Notes: generated from the sequence alone by a model not told the origin. Shown: positions 34,761 to 44,765, counted from the first letter of the stretch. The stretch: 64,000 bases of DNA from Sphingobacterium sp. LZ7M1 (GCF_024296865.1 NZ_CP101134.1:1488001-1552000); one strand, 5' to 3'. Made by a program: numbers and translations.

Positions 34761-37448
34761 TTATTTATTTTCTGTTTTTAGAAACTTGTAGACCATTCCG
34801 AGTAGAAAATACTGCCTTAAGGTTGTAGTCGAATTGAAATAGGTACTGTTCGAAGAAGTTCCAAAATAATTGGATACGTTTTGGTTTAAAATATCAAATG
34901 CGGACAATTTTAATTCACCTTTTTTTAATATGGGGTAATAGATGGATGCATTGACGATATGTAGGTTTTGCCGCTGGTTATTGATGCCTACCACTTGGTT
35001 CTTAATGGTATATGAGCTTTCCAATCTGAAATTCTTGATATTGTTCAATAATAATGTAGCTCCATATTGCTTTGAATTATTGTTCATGTCCTTGAAGTTT
35101 TCAGAATCGAACTTAAACTTGGTGTTATTGCTGTTGAATTCAAACATAGGGGTAAAGGTGAAGGCATTTTTATAGGTTAGGGTCATTGTGTTATTGAAAT
35201 TACTATAAAAGCCTGATGCAATATTTTCCTCTGTATTCACCTTGCTGTAGGTGTCCTGAAGTATTCCGTAGCCGAAAGAATTGAAATTCAAATTCCAGTT
35301 TTTGTTTTGGAATATTGTTTTTGAAAAGGAAACATAGAAGTTTTTTACCTCGGTAGGTCCAGCTTGATAAAACTGACCACTGCTAAAGCTGGTCTGGATA
35401 TCATAAGTACTGGAATGGGCGATGCTATTGGAGTTCTTGGAAAATCCGCCTGATAGATGGAGGTTGATTTTTGATTTTGTGAAGAACTTATTGTAATAAA
35501 CCCTGTAGTTTTCCTTTAGATTGTTTTCGAAAAATGGACTTGCCATTCGAAGATAATTGGGTGACAAATCTGATTTTACGGTTACGATGGAATAAAACCT
35601 TGGGGTTTCTAGCTCTTTATTATAGTTGAAATTTAGACCCTTATAGGAGAGGTTTATATCCGGGAGCCAATGGGATTCTTGCGTATTTCTATTTTCCAAT
35701 TTTTGATAATAGTCAAAATGGTTGGAAAAGGAACCCCATTTGAGGCCAAAGGAAATGGGTAGGTTTTTTATGATTTTCAGGTTCCATTTCGTTCCAACAA
35801 AATACTTTTTATTCAGCAAGCCCTTGTTGTTAGCAACGTCATTCCGGCTTTGAAGGATATCTGAATTTATGCTGTTTAGAATATCTTCTGTGGAGGTTTC
35901 TTCATTTAAGTTCTGATGTCCAAAAACATCAAAATTGACCTTTTTGCCAAGTGGAACCTGTAAATTGACTTGGTGCGATAAGTTGAAAGTATTTGTATTG
36001 CTGTTTTGTTGGCGAACCTGATGAAATACACTGTCATTCAATAAAAAAAATCTAGAAATGGAATTACTAGCATCTTGATCTTCGCTATTTTCGTTCGAGA
36101 TCCCCTGATTTATGGAAAGTAACCATTTGTTTTTAAATTTCTTTTCTGCATAAAGGTTATGACCATAATTTAAGCCCTTTTTTGAATCTTCATTCTGATA
36201 TTCTCCCTGAGTTACCTTTTGCAAGTTGTTGCGCCAACTTTCACCATTTGCATTAGAAGAGGATTTCCCTCGATTGCCAGATAGGGAAGGAGAGAAGGTC
36301 ACTTGGGAAGTGGTATCGATATGGTATCTCAGAAACCCTCTTAACTCATGTGTGAACCTTGAATTATTGGAATTATCCGTGTTACTCAGCTGTTCTGCAA
36401 TCTCGTTATAAAAGGAATTTACTTCGTTTCGACTATCGTAATAATAATCATGCTGTACATAGTTGTACATCAAATTGACCTTCAGTTTTTTCTCAATGTC
36501 ATAATTGATATTTACACCTGCAGAGATTTGGTTCATTAAACCGTTTGTGCCATAGCTAGCATAGTTTTGATTTTCCGCCCGATTCATCCCGCCATGTTCA
36601 TTGAGTTCAGAATAATCAAATCCTTGTCGGTTAATATTGTTGGCAAAACCGATAAAACTGACCTGCAAGGTATCCCTGAACGTATTGATCAATGCTCCAG
36701 CCTCATATCGATCCCGCGTGGCTGCCCCTCCATAGAGCTTGCCGAAATTGGCCTTTAAAAACTCTCTTTTCATCTTTAGGTTTAGGACTATCGGTAATTG
36801 GCTATCGTCTAAAATCTCCCTTTTTGATTCCCCTTTATCCTTGATGACCTGGACCACGTCGATTAAAGAAGCATCCAAATTTCGGGTCGCTATTTTCAGG
36901 TCTTGGGCAAAAAAATCTTTATTGTTTACCCGGACACTTTGAACCTGCCGACCTTGATAATAGATTGTCCCATCAGCGTTTACCTGTAGCCCTGGTAACA
37001 AACTGATCAATTCCTCCACATTTGCATTAGGTCTCGTCTTGAAATAGCTGGCTTTATATTCCAAGGTATCCCCATTTAATCGGATCGGTGGAACAGCCGT
37101 AATTTCAATTTCCTCGATAAAATTCCCTTTCATGATGATACTGTCCATTTTTAACTTTTCATTGGGCTTTAAGTTGATTTTCTTTTGAAAAGCCGAACTG
37201 TTGACATGAGAAATGAAGAAGGTCAATTCTTTATTGGTCGGAATCCTGACCAATTCAAACTCTCCCTTATCATTGGTCAACGCATAGGTAACAACCAAGA
37301 AATCCTGTTCGGAAACTAGGGAAACGGTCGCTTTTTCTAAGGGCTTAAGTTCGGAATCAAAGACCTTTCCTTTAATGCCAGCATTATTTTGTGCTTGCAC
37401 AAAACTGATCATGGATACAAGGAAAATAAGGAGGTAAATTTTCTGCAT
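34761..37448 (-). CDS. TonB-dependent-receptor-like outer-membrane beta-barrel protein
   Basis: 895 residues. A signal peptide ends FVQAQ. A carboxypeptidase regulatory-like domain (~22-105: GIKGKVFDSELKPLEKATVSL) and a plug-like region (~120-225: DTLEYKASYFKTRPNANVEELISLLPGLQV) follow. The rest is a long barrel rich in Asn, aromatic and alternating residues. This is the outer membrane beta-barrel family common in Bacteroidota, without a SusD partner next to it. The cargo is unknown. It lies 144 bases upstream of the FUSC gene on the same strand, and the gap holds no clear terminator, so weak co-transcription is possible. Confidence 0.88.
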   Translation of the reverse strand: MQKIYLLIFLVSMISFVQAQNNAGIKGKVFDSELKPLEKATVSLVSEQDFLVVTYALTNDKGEFELVRIPTNKELTFFISHVNSSAFQKKINLKPNEKLKMDSIIMKGNFIEEIEITAVPPIRLNGDTLEYKASYFKTRPNANVEELISLLPGLQVNADGTIYYQGRQVQSVRVNNKDFFAQDLKIATRNLDASLIDVVQVIKDKGESKREILDDSQLPIVLNLKMKREFLKANFGKLYGGAATRDRYEAGALINTFRDTLQVSFIGFANNINRQGFDYSELNEHGGMNRAENQNYASYGTNGLMNQISAGVNINYDIEKKLKVNLMYNYVQHDYYYDSRNEVNSFYNEIAEQLSNTDNSNNSRFTHELRGFLRYHIDTTSQVTFSPSLSGNRGKSSSNANGESWRNNLQKVTQGEYQNEDSKKGLNYGHNLYAEKKFKNKWLLSINQGISNENSEDQDASNSISRFFLLNDSVFHQVRQQNSNTNTFNLSHQVNLQVPLGKKVNFDVFGHQNLNEETSTEDILNSINSDILQSRNDVANNKGLLNKKYFVGTKWNLKIIKNLPISFGLKWGSFSNHFDYYQKLENRNTQESHWLPDINLSYKGLNFNYNKELETPRFYSIVTVKSDLSPNYLRMASPFFENNLKENYRVYYNKFFTKSKINLHLSGGFSKNSNSIAHSSTYDIQTSFSSGQFYQAGPTEVKNFYVSFSKTIFQNKNWNLNFNSFGYGILQDTYSKVNTEENIASGFYSNFNNTMTLTYKNAFTFTPMFEFNSNNTKFKFDSENFKDMNNNSKQYGATLLLNNIKNFRLESSYTIKNQVVGINNQRQNLHIVNASIYYPILKKGELKLSAFDILNQNVSNYFGTSSNSTYFNSTTTLRQYFLLGMVYKFLKTENK

Positions 37449-37551
37449 AAAGGTTAATAAAAGTTAGTTAACCTAAATTAGATTATTTTTTTTGACTAAT
37501 AATTCCCGTACACAGGATTTAACATTATTTAGCTGTTTCAGGCAAATGGTG

Positions 37552-37592
37552 GTAGGTTAAAAAACGAAAGCCCCAACATCTGTTGAGGCTTT
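37552..37592 (-). terminator. terminator after the formaldehyde dehydrogenase gene
   Basis: On the minus strand AAAGCCTCAAC (from 37592 downward) pairs with GTTGGGGCTTT, with one mismatch, over a 4-base loop, and is followed by a T-rich run. It ends the leftward operon at 37671. Confidence 0.7.
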
Positions 37593-37670
37593 ACTTTCAT
37601 TTGATAGATAGATGTGAACTTAAATCCTTGTATAAAACTTGGTGAGTTTTATCAATAGTTCGTGTAATCT

Positions 37671-38864
37671 TTAAGCTGGAATCATACCATGTGGGTCGAT
37701 TACATATTTCCGCGCAGCTCCTTTGTCGAAATCTGCATAACCTTGCGGTGCTTCATTCAAACTGATCACCTGAACATTTACGGCATCGGCAATTTTGATC
37801 TTATCATATAGAATAGCGTTCATCAATTGGCGATGGTACTTCATGACAGGACATTGTCCTGTGTGAAAGCAATGTGATTTTGCCCAGCCCAAACCAAACC
37901 TGATCTTTAGGTTCCCTTGTTTAGCTGCTCCATCTACCGCTCCGGGATCTTCTGTTACGTACAGTCCCGGAATTCCGATCGCTCCACCAGCACGGGTGAT
38001 TTCCATTGCCTGATTCAATACCACCGCTGGTTGTTCCTCCGAACTGCCCCCATGCGAATGGGCTCTCGCTTCAAATCCTACACAATCCACAAAACAGTCT
38101 ACTTCCGGAACACCAACGATGGCAGCAATCTGTTCCGATAGATCTTCACCTGTATTTAAGTTTACCGTTTCGCAGCCAAAACTTTTGGCTTGTGCTAGAC
38201 GTTCCTCATTTAAATCGCCGACGATTACTACTGCTGCCCCCAACAAATGGCAGCTCGCTGCACATGCCAATCCAACAGGACCAGCACCTGCTACATAGAC
38301 TACCGAACCTGGACCTACACCTGCAGATACTGCACCGTGAAAGCCCGTAGGGAATATGTCAGACAACATCGTCAGGTCGCGGATATATTCCATCGCCTGT
38401 TCATTGTCTGGAAATTTCAACAGATTAAAATCTGCATAAGGTACCATGACATATTCTGCCTGGCCACCAACCCAACCGCCCATATCTACATAGCCATAGG
38501 CAGCACCCGGACGTGAAGGGTTTACATTTAGACAGATCCCTGTCTTTCCCTCTTTACAGTTTCGGCATCTTCCGCAGGCAATATTGAAGGGAACAGAAAC
38601 AATGTCACCGACATTGATGAATTCTACATCCCTTCCTTTCTCGACCACCTGACCTGTAATTTCATGGCCTAAGACCAATCCTGCGGAGGCTGTTGTCCTG
38701 CCTCGGACCATATGCTGGTCGGATCCACAAATATTGGTCGAAACGATCTTAAGGATAACCCCATGTTCACACTTGCGGTCTCCCAAGGCCAATTTCGGAT
38801 AATCTATTTCCTGTACCTGGACCTCACCGGGTCCCATATATACAACACCGTGATTTTGACACAT
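37671..38864 (-). CDS. fdhA: glutathione-independent formaldehyde dehydrogenase (zinc MDR family)
   Basis: 397 residues, matching the Pseudomonas putida FdhA type in length and zinc ligands. Catalytic zinc residues are C46 (NICGSDQH), H67 (LGHE) and D169 (MLSDI). The structural zinc cysteines are C97, C100, C103 and C111. The NAD-binding motif is VAGAGPVGLACAAS. The enzyme oxidises formaldehyde to formate with tightly bound NAD and can dismutate aldehydes. The downstream end has the hairpin at 37552. The HbpS-like gene is 43 bases upstream on the same strand, and a divergent AraC gene follows, so the two enzymes are probably induced together. Confidence 0.93.
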   Translation of the reverse strand: MCQNHGVVYMGPGEVQVQEIDYPKLALGDRKCEHGVILKIVSTNICGSDQHMVRGRTTASAGLVLGHEITGQVVEKGRDVEFINVGDIVSVPFNIACGRCRNCKEGKTGICLNVNPSRPGAAYGYVDMGGWVGGQAEYVMVPYADFNLLKFPDNEQAMEYIRDLTMLSDIFPTGFHGAVSAGVGPGSVVYVAGAGPVGLACAASCHLLGAAVVIVGDLNEERLAQAKSFGCETVNLNTGEDLSEQIAAIVGVPEVDCFVDCVGFEARAHSHGGSSEEQPAVVLNQAMEITRAGGAIGIPGLYVTEDPGAVDGAAKQGNLKIRFGLGWAKSHCFHTGQCPVMKYHRQLMNAILYDKIKIADAVNVQVISLNEAPQGYADFDKGAARKYVIDPHGMIPA

Positions 38865-38907
38865 AATAAATAGCTTTAATTAAAAATTGTGGTTTTATTA
38901 ATCTGCA

Positions 38908-39309
38908 TTATACAGCAGAAGCACCTGCAGCAGCAACCGCATGGTCATCCTCAACGGTACTGCCACTTACGCCCACCGCACCGATAATCTTGCCGCTGGC
39001 GTCCTTGATGACAACCCCGCCTGGGAAAGTAATCAAGCCATTATTGGAATGCTCGATGTTATAAAGGGAACCTCCAGGTTGTGATAACTTGCCGATTTCT
39101 CCCGTATCCATATTAAAGTATCGAGCAGTTCTCGCTTTCTTCTGTGAAATATCAATAGAACCCAACCAGGCATCATCCATCTTGTTGAAGGCAACTAAAT
39201 TAGTCCCCGAATCGACAACGGCTATATTCATTTTTACTCCTAATTCCTCAGATTTTTTAAGGGCTGCATCTACAACTTTTCTTGCTTGTTCTAATGTGAT
39301 GTTACTCAT
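38908..39309 (-). CDS. GlcG/HbpS-family (DUF336) heme-binding-like protein
   Basis: 133 residues. The family pattern is clear: [40 protein letters not shown], then the glycine-rich [22 protein letters not shown]. Members form small oligomers, and some bind heme or act as redox-stress sensors; many sit next to dehydrogenases with no proven role. No signal peptide is visible, so it is cytoplasmic. It is the first gene of a two-gene operon with fdhA. Confidence 0.92.
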   Translation of the reverse strand: MSNITLEQARKVVDAALKKSEELGVKMNIAVVDSGTNLVAFNKMDDAWLGSIDISQKKARTARYFNMDTGEIGKLSQPGGSLYNIEHSNNGLITFPGGVVIKDASGKIIGAVGVSGSTVEDDHAVAAAGASAV

Positions 39310-39446
39310 AGCTTATGTTTTTTAAGTTTATAAACATAAAGTTATCCCATAATGGTCTGGATTTGTATAAGTATAGTTTCATTAAGTATTACGATAGTTC
39401 CAAAAAATAAATTTAACTTTAGGCTATAGGTAATCCTCCAATACAA

Positions 39447-40346
39447 ATGAACAATACCATTGACTTACTGTCCTTACAGACTCCCGAACACCTACGAAGT
39501 GGTCAGGAACACCAAACTCGCTTTGATTGTGGCGAATTTGAAGTCAATATATTTGAAACCTTTCAATCGTCGACCAAAGTCAAGATTACCTATAAAGGGC
39601 TCTCTATTTCCAGTATGATCCGTGGGTACAAAACGGTATATACCAAAAAAGGAGAGAGTATTAAGTTCCTGCCCGGAACTTCTTTGATCTTACCTGAAGG
39701 GGAAACTATCTATGCTGATTTTCCAGAAGCAGACCTGAAAAATCCCGTACAATGTGCGACTATTCTAATAGGAAAGGATTCCCTAGAGAACCAACTCAAG
39801 TTCCTGAATGACAATTATCCTGAAAATGAAAGCTGGAAACTGGATTTCTCTAATTTCCACTTTAATAACAATCCTGGATTGGTACGTGCTTTCAATGAAT
39901 TGCTCCAAGTAGCCACCCAACAAGATCCGAATATCACTTTGAGCGATCTATTGCTCAAGTCACTCTTGATCAGGATCATGGAGTCCCAAAAAGAACATGA
40001 AAAGGAACAAAATAGCCTGACCGCCAATAGCCAGTTGCATGTAATCAAAAACTATATCCGCGAAAATCTGGGACAGACCCTGAATACGGAATTACTGATG
40101 AAGATTGGTAACTGTAGCAAGAGTACACTGCACCGCATGTTTGAAGCGTATTGTGGAAAGACTCCCGGTGCCTATATTTTGCAGGAAAGGATGCTCAATG
40201 CTCGAAACCTACTCCTACAAGCTGATTCCAATGTTTCTGAAGTTGCCTATAAAACTGGCTTCAGTTCCTTGAGCTATTTCGTAAAACAGTTTAAAGCTTT
40301 CCATAACTGTACCCCTGGAGATTTCATCAAGAAATTTGGGAAATAA
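39447..40346 (+). CDS. AraC-family transcriptional regulator
   Basis: 299 residues. The C-terminal ~100 residues hold the AraC double HTH (LLMKIGNCSKSTLHRMFEAYCG, then ASNVSEVAYKTGFSSLSYF-like VKQFKAF and TPGDFIKKFG). The N-terminal ~170 residues form a beta-rich sensing domain of AraC-binding type without an obvious metal site. It is divergent from the fdhA/HbpS operon across 137 bases, the usual arrangement for a dedicated regulator, so an aldehyde or related signal is a fair guess. Confidence 0.9.
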   Translation: MNNTIDLLSLQTPEHLRSGQEHQTRFDCGEFEVNIFETFQSSTKVKITYKGLSISSMIRGYKTVYTKKGESIKFLPGTSLILPEGETIYADFPEADLKNPVQCATILIGKDSLENQLKFLNDNYPENESWKLDFSNFHFNNNPGLVRAFNELLQVATQQDPNITLSDLLLKSLLIRIMESQKEHEKEQNSLTANSQLHVIKNYIRENLGQTLNTELLMKIGNCSKSTLHRMFEAYCGKTPGAYILQERMLNARNLLLQADSNVSEVAYKTGFSSLSYFVKQFKAFHNCTPGDFIKKFGK

Positions 40347-40666
40347 ACCAACTTTTTTTAAAAGTTTAACCTTCTTGCTGGGTTTTGTTTTGACCTGTAA
40401 AGCAAGGGTCGAAGCATGCTCGGATTTTCGGAACTGTTTCATACTAAATTGTTTATTAAAAAAATGAAAGATTTGTTGAAAAAGAATATGCAATTCTTAG
40501 GTTTAGTGCATCCTATATAAAAGGAAAGTTGAGCTAGTGCTGGCTTCTAACTTAAAATATATATGATTTTTAGCTATGTACATGGATTGAAAATTGTATT
40601 TTTAGTTTAGTATCCTTGGAGTGTAAAGCAATTTCAATAACCAACATTCGATCTAATCCAATAGTT
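40347..40666. other. intergenic region upstream of the MutS-like gene, with promoter candidate
   Basis: No gene is seen in these 320 bases. ATTG (40586-40589) and TATCCTTG (40611-40618), with a 21-base spacer, resemble the -33/-7 pair with one mismatch in each. Transcription would start near 40625. That excludes the in-frame TTG at 40616 and supports the ATG at 40667 as the start of the MutS-like gene. Confidence 0.4.
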
Positions 40667-42007
40667 ATGAGTGAAAAATTCTTAATTGATGAACAGACCT
40701 TACAAGATATACAGCTTAGAGATAGGCATAGCCGTACCATTTTAGAATTCTTTGATCATACCATTACTGACGGTGGGATGTTCCATTTAATGGATATTTA
40801 CTATAATCCTGTATTGGATGTGGCTGTCATCAAGGACCGGCAGATGAAGATCCGTCGTTTAGAACCAGTGGCTGATCAGGATTTTCTGTTTTACAGGGTG
40901 ATTGTAAAAGATTTGGAAAAATATGTCAAATCCTCACACTCTGGCCGTGCGGCTTCGCTGACCTTGATGGATTTTATCGGCGTAAGAAGTCCTGCTTATT
41001 ATTATAAGAAAAGGTCAATTCAGGAAGCATGCGACTTTATGATCAAGTGCCGCGACTATTATATGCAGATCAACAAGGATATACAATATCCCGATGTGGA
41101 AGAGATCCTTCAATTAATCGAGGATTGCCTTTCCATGATTTTCAAAAAGAAGAAATATGATGCCGATAAATTGCGGATCAATATCTTCAACATCGAGAAT
41201 TTTGACAAGATGGTCCGTTATACCTTGGCACCAAAGATCAAGAAGATCATTACGTTCTTTTATGAGATCGATGCTTTCTTGTCTGTTGCAAAAGTATCCA
41301 AGGCGCATGGATTTTGCTATCCCGAGGTCTATCCCAAAAATCAGACGGGCGTAATAGAGATGAAAGGTGTATATCATATCTTCCATAAACAACCGGTAAA
41401 GAATGATGTGAGGATGGCCAGGGATAAAAAGATCTGGTTTTTGACCGGAGCTAACATGGCCGGTAAATCATCCATTATCAAAACAATTTCATCTGCACTT
41501 TATTTGACCCATATTGGTTTCCCAGTTCCGGCAGATTCCATCAAGACGGATTTGATCGATGGCGTCTTTACCAGTATTAACCTTCAAGATAATCTAGAAA
41601 TGGGCTATAGCCATTTTTATGTGGAGGCGATGCGTTTAAAAACAATTGTGGACCAATTGCCTAAGGATTCCAATGCGGTTATCATTTTGGATGAGCTGTT
41701 TAAAGGTACCAACCACAGTGATGCTTCCAACGCGATATTAAAGGTGTTGCAGAATTTAGCCGAAGTGGATGGGCCCTATGTTATCGTATCGTCCCATATC
41801 ACGGAGCTGTCCAAGGAACTTGAGCATATTCCATCTGTTGGATTCTTTAAGATGAATATTGAAAGCGATCCTGAAGGCTTGCCTATTTTTACCTATAAGA
41901 TCAAGGAGGGAGTTGCAGAAGAAAAATTGGGCATGTGGCTGTTGAAGAAGAGTGGTGCATTTGACTCCATTGATAAGATCAAGAATACCGAGACAACAGC
42001 TTCTTAA
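40667..42007 (+). CDS. stand-alone MutS-like ATPase
   Basis: 446 residues. The C-terminal half is a MutS domain V ATPase: Walker A TGANMAGKSSIIK (about residues 260-272), Walker B and signature AVIILDELFKGTNHSDASNA, and the H-loop VSSHITEL. The N-terminal half resembles the MutS core/lever helices, but the mismatch-recognition domain I and connector domain are absent, and there is no Smr nuclease domain. It is not the general mismatch-repair MutS. Members of this shorter class are frequent in Bacteroidota with unknown function, possibly in recombination or DNA junction handling. It is monocistronic, with a terminator at 42052. Confidence 0.85.
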   Translation: MSEKFLIDEQTLQDIQLRDRHSRTILEFFDHTITDGGMFHLMDIYYNPVLDVAVIKDRQMKIRRLEPVADQDFLFYRVIVKDLEKYVKSSHSGRAASLTLMDFIGVRSPAYYYKKRSIQEACDFMIKCRDYYMQINKDIQYPDVEEILQLIEDCLSMIFKKKKYDADKLRINIFNIENFDKMVRYTLAPKIKKIITFFYEIDAFLSVAKVSKAHGFCYPEVYPKNQTGVIEMKGVYHIFHKQPVKNDVRMARDKKIWFLTGANMAGKSSIIKTISSALYLTHIGFPVPADSIKTDLIDGVFTSINLQDNLEMGYSHFYVEAMRLKTIVDQLPKDSNAVIILDELFKGTNHSDASNAILKVLQNLAEVDGPYVIVSSHITELSKELEHIPSVGFFKMNIESDPEGLPIFTYKIKEGVAEEKLGMWLLKKSGAFDSIDKIKNTETTAS

Positions 42008-42051
42008 TGAGTTATAAAAGGCCTACAAACGAGGTAACATAATTATTTCAG

Positions 42052-42086
42052 AAAAAACACCTTCAAATATCATGGAGGTGTTTTTT
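42052..42086. terminator. terminator after the MutS-like gene
   Basis: AAAAAACACCT (42052-42062) pairs with AGGTGTTTTTT (42076-42086) over a 13-base loop. The symmetrical A/T tails allow function in either direction. Confidence 0.85.
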
Positions 42087-42169
42087 ATTCGTTAAATTTA
42101 GAGTAACTTATTCCCAAGGCATTTGCTGATCGGCAGCTCAATGCTTGAATAAACCTAAATCATAGCTGT

Positions 42170-43030
42170 ATGAAAAGATTCATTCCGAGATTCGAAATGC
42201 TAGCCCTTCTGGCGGTTCTTTCCTTTCTGTTTTTTTCCTGTACGGGACAATCTAAACCTGTGGAAAATAAGCTGGAGGAAGCTGAAAATATGGAAGTAGG
42301 CGTAGGTCTGTATTCATTTAATCGATTCCCTTTTGAAAAATCAGTCGAAATGGCAAAAGGAACCAATGCCCAAAAAGTGGAAGGTTTTTCCTTTCATAAT
42401 TTAGGGGGTCGGTTCGGGGGGAAAGTTATAGCAAACCTATCAGATGAAGAACTCTCGATGATGAAAGGCATTTTGGATAGCAATCAGGTTCAGATGGTTT
42501 CCATGTATGCCGATGGAAAAACGATAGAAGACTGGGAACAATTATTTAAGCAAGGCCAAAAGTTGGGCTTACAGTTTTTGGTTGGGGAACCTGATCCATT
42601 GTTACTAGATAAAATCAATGAATTGGCAGGACAATATAAGCTACCCTTGGCCATTCATGAGCATGCCAAAGGACTGAGTCGCTATTGGCATCCCGACAGT
42701 GCGATGGCAGCCGTAGAAGGACGAGAGCATCTCAAAATCTGCGCAGATATTGGTCATTGGGTACGAAGCGGACTCGATCCAGTGGAATGCTTGCAAAAAG
42801 TAGAGCACAAATTATTGAGCTTGCATGTCAAAGATCTGGATGGTAGTGGGAATATGGAGGCGAAAGACGTGGCCATAGGAGCAGGAGTGATAGATTATGA
42901 TAAAGTATTTGCTGAATTAAAGCGTCAGGATTTTTCTGGAGAAATCTTTATTGAATGTGAGCATAATTGGGATAATAATTTTGAGGAAGTAAAAGAATCC
43001 GTAAATTATATGAGGCAAAAAGCTAAATAA
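42170..43030 (+). CDS. lipoprotein sugar isomerase/epimerase-like TIM barrel
   Basis: 286 residues. A lipoprotein signal peptide ends at the lipobox FFSC (Cys ~24). The remainder is an AP-endonuclease-2/xylose-isomerase-like barrel: GVGLYSFNRFPFEKSVEMAKG, LAIHEHAKG, HLKICADIGHWVRSGLDPVE, LLSLHVKDLDGSGNMEAKDVAIGAGVIDYDKVF and GEIFIECEHNW. Likely metal ligands are the Glu/His/Asp residues in IHEH, ADIGHW and ECEHNW. The lipobox places it outside the cytoplasm, unlike its operon partners. The exact sugar substrate is unknown. It is first in a four-gene operon. Confidence 0.85.
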   Translation: MKRFIPRFEMLALLAVLSFLFFSCTGQSKPVENKLEEAENMEVGVGLYSFNRFPFEKSVEMAKGTNAQKVEGFSFHNLGGRFGGKVIANLSDEELSMMKGILDSNQVQMVSMYADGKTIEDWEQLFKQGQKLGLQFLVGEPDPLLLDKINELAGQYKLPLAIHEHAKGLSRYWHPDSAMAAVEGREHLKICADIGHWVRSGLDPVECLQKVEHKLLSLHVKDLDGSGNMEAKDVAIGAGVIDYDKVFAELKRQDFSGEIFIECEHNWDNNFEEVKESVNYMRQKAK

Positions 43031-43058
43031 ACCTATTGATAACAATAAGCTACGACAT

Positions 43059-44765
43059 ATGAAACTAAGAAGCAAAGAATGGTTTGCTAGAAAAGGCAAG
43101 GATGGCTTTATCTATCGTGCATGGATGAAGAACCAAGGTATTCCAGCAGATATGTTTGAAGGAAAGCCTGTAATAGGCATCTGTAATACATGGTCAGAAC
43201 TGACGCCATGCAATGCCCATCTTCGTGATTTGGCAGAAGCAGTTAAAAAAGGCGTTCTGGAAGCAGGAGGGTTTCCGCTTGAGTTTCCGGTGATGTCCTT
43301 GGGGGAAACCTTGATGAAGCCAACCGCTATGTTGTTCAGGAACCTCGCCAGTATGGACGTCGAAGAATCCATCCGTGCGAATCCGATGGATGGAGTTGTG
43401 TTATTGGTAGGCTGTGACAAGACAACACCCTCATTGGTGATGGGAGCCTGTAGTGTGGATCTTCCGAGCATTGTGGTTTCAGGTGGAGCCATGTTGACCG
43501 GTAAATTTAGAGGTAAGGATATCGGGACCAGTGATGTTTGGCGATTTGCAGATGACTCTAAAAAAGGACTGGTATCTGAAGAAGAGATGAATATGGCCGA
43601 AGCAGGGATGTGCCGTAGTATTGGCCACTGTGCAGTCATGGGAACAGCGTCAACCATGGCCGGAATGGTAGAGTCCTTAGGCATTACCTTAGCAGGCAAT
43701 GCGGCAATACCTGCCGCAGATTCCAGAAGAAAGGTGTTGGCAAGGATGTCGGGAAGAAGGATCGTGGAAATGGTCAAGGAAAACCTGAAATTATCCGATG
43801 TCCTGAAACGCGAAGCTTTTGAGAATGCGATCAAGGTGAATGCCGCTATTGGTGGTTCTACCAATTTTGCTATTCACTTGATGGCCATTGCTGGTAGAAT
43901 CGGCGTGGACTTGAACCTGGAAGATTTTGATCATTTCTCGAAAGATATTCCCTTGGTTGCCAATCTACAACCTTCAGGAAAGTATTTCATGGAAGACCTG
44001 TATTATGCGGGCGGTATACCGGCTGTGATGAACAGTATCAAAGGTTCATTGCATGCTGATATTTTAACGGTCAGTGGAAAGACCGTTGCCGAGAATATAC
44101 AAGACCACAAGAGCCTGAACGATGATGTGATCTCGACGAAAGAAAACCCATTCAATCCTATTTCAGGTATTGTAGTCCTCAAGGGGAACCTCTGTGAGAA
44201 TGGGGCTGTTTTGAAACCTTCAGCTGCAACACCTGAATTGATGAAGCATACGGGGAAAGCTGTTGTTTTTGAAGATATTGAAGATTATAAGAAAAGGATA
44301 GATTCGGATGATCTCGATGTTGATGCCAATTCGGTTTTAGTCCTGAAAAATGTAGGCCCAAAGGGCTATCCGGGCATGCCTGAGGTCGGCAATATGGGGA
44401 TTCCGAAGAAGTTGCTCGATGTCGGAGTGACGGATATGGTCAGAATATCGGACGGGCGTATGAGTGGTACCGGTTTTGGTACGGTGGTTTTGCATGTGTC
44501 TCCTGAATCTGCCATAGGGGGTACCTTGGCTTTGGTTCAAAATGGGGACCTGATCGAGTTGGATGTGGAAGCTAGGAAATTGAATCTATTGCTAGATGAT
44601 GCAGAATTGGATAGTAGAAGGAAAAATTTAAAATTAAATCTCAATCAATTTACCCGTGGGTATTGTAAGTTATATGTGGACCATGTGGAGCAGGCTCATT
44701 TAGGAGCAGATCTGGACTTTCTAAAAGGAGGTTCTGGTAGTGAGGTGCTTCGAGATTCCCATTAA
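43059..44765 (+). CDS. IlvD/Edd-family sugar-acid dehydratase
   Basis: 568 residues. Three conserved cysteines consistent with an iron-sulfur cluster are C51 (CNTWSELTPCN), C119 (LLVGCDKTTP) and C191 (SIGHCAVMGTAST), spaced 68 and 72, close to the spacing I recall for pentonate dehydratases with a [2Fe-2S] cluster. The C-terminal part contains PGMPEVGNMG and ISDGRMSGTGFG. It probably removes water from an aldonic acid (for example L-arabinonate or another pentonate/hexonate) to give a 2-keto-3-deoxy acid. The partners, an SDR and a Gfo/Idh/MocA protein, fit sugar-acid catabolism, not branched-chain amino acid synthesis. Confidence 0.9.
   Translation: MKLRSKEWFARKGKDGFIYRAWMKNQGIPADMFEGKPVIGICNTWSELTPCNAHLRDLAEAVKKGVLEAGGFPLEFPVMSLGETLMKPTAMLFRNLASMDVEESIRANPMDGVVLLVGCDKTTPSLVMGACSVDLPSIVVSGGAMLTGKFRGKDIGTSDVWRFADDSKKGLVSEEEMNMAEAGMCRSIGHCAVMGTASTMAGMVESLGITLAGNAAIPAADSRRKVLARMSGRRIVEMVKENLKLSDVLKREAFENAIKVNAAIGGSTNFAIHLMAIAGRIGVDLNLEDFDHFSKDIPLVANLQPSGKYFMEDLYYAGGIPAVMNSIKGSLHADILTVSGKTVAENIQDHKSLNDDVISTKENPFNPISGIVVLKGNLCENGAVLKPSAATPELMKHTGKAVVFEDIEDYKKRIDSDDLDVDANSVLVLKNVGPKGYPGMPEVGNMGIPKKLLDVGVTDMVRISDGRMSGTGFGTVVLHVSPESAIGGTLALVQNGDLIELDVEARKLNLLLDDAELDSRRKNLKLNLNQFTRGYCKLYVDHVEQAHLGADLDFLKGGSGSEVLRDSH

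Noticed and set aside
43112..43864. 250-codon open frame on the minus strand
   Set aside because: It lies wholly opposite the IlvD-type dehydratase gene, whose cluster cysteines are intact; long antisense frames are a codon-usage effect.
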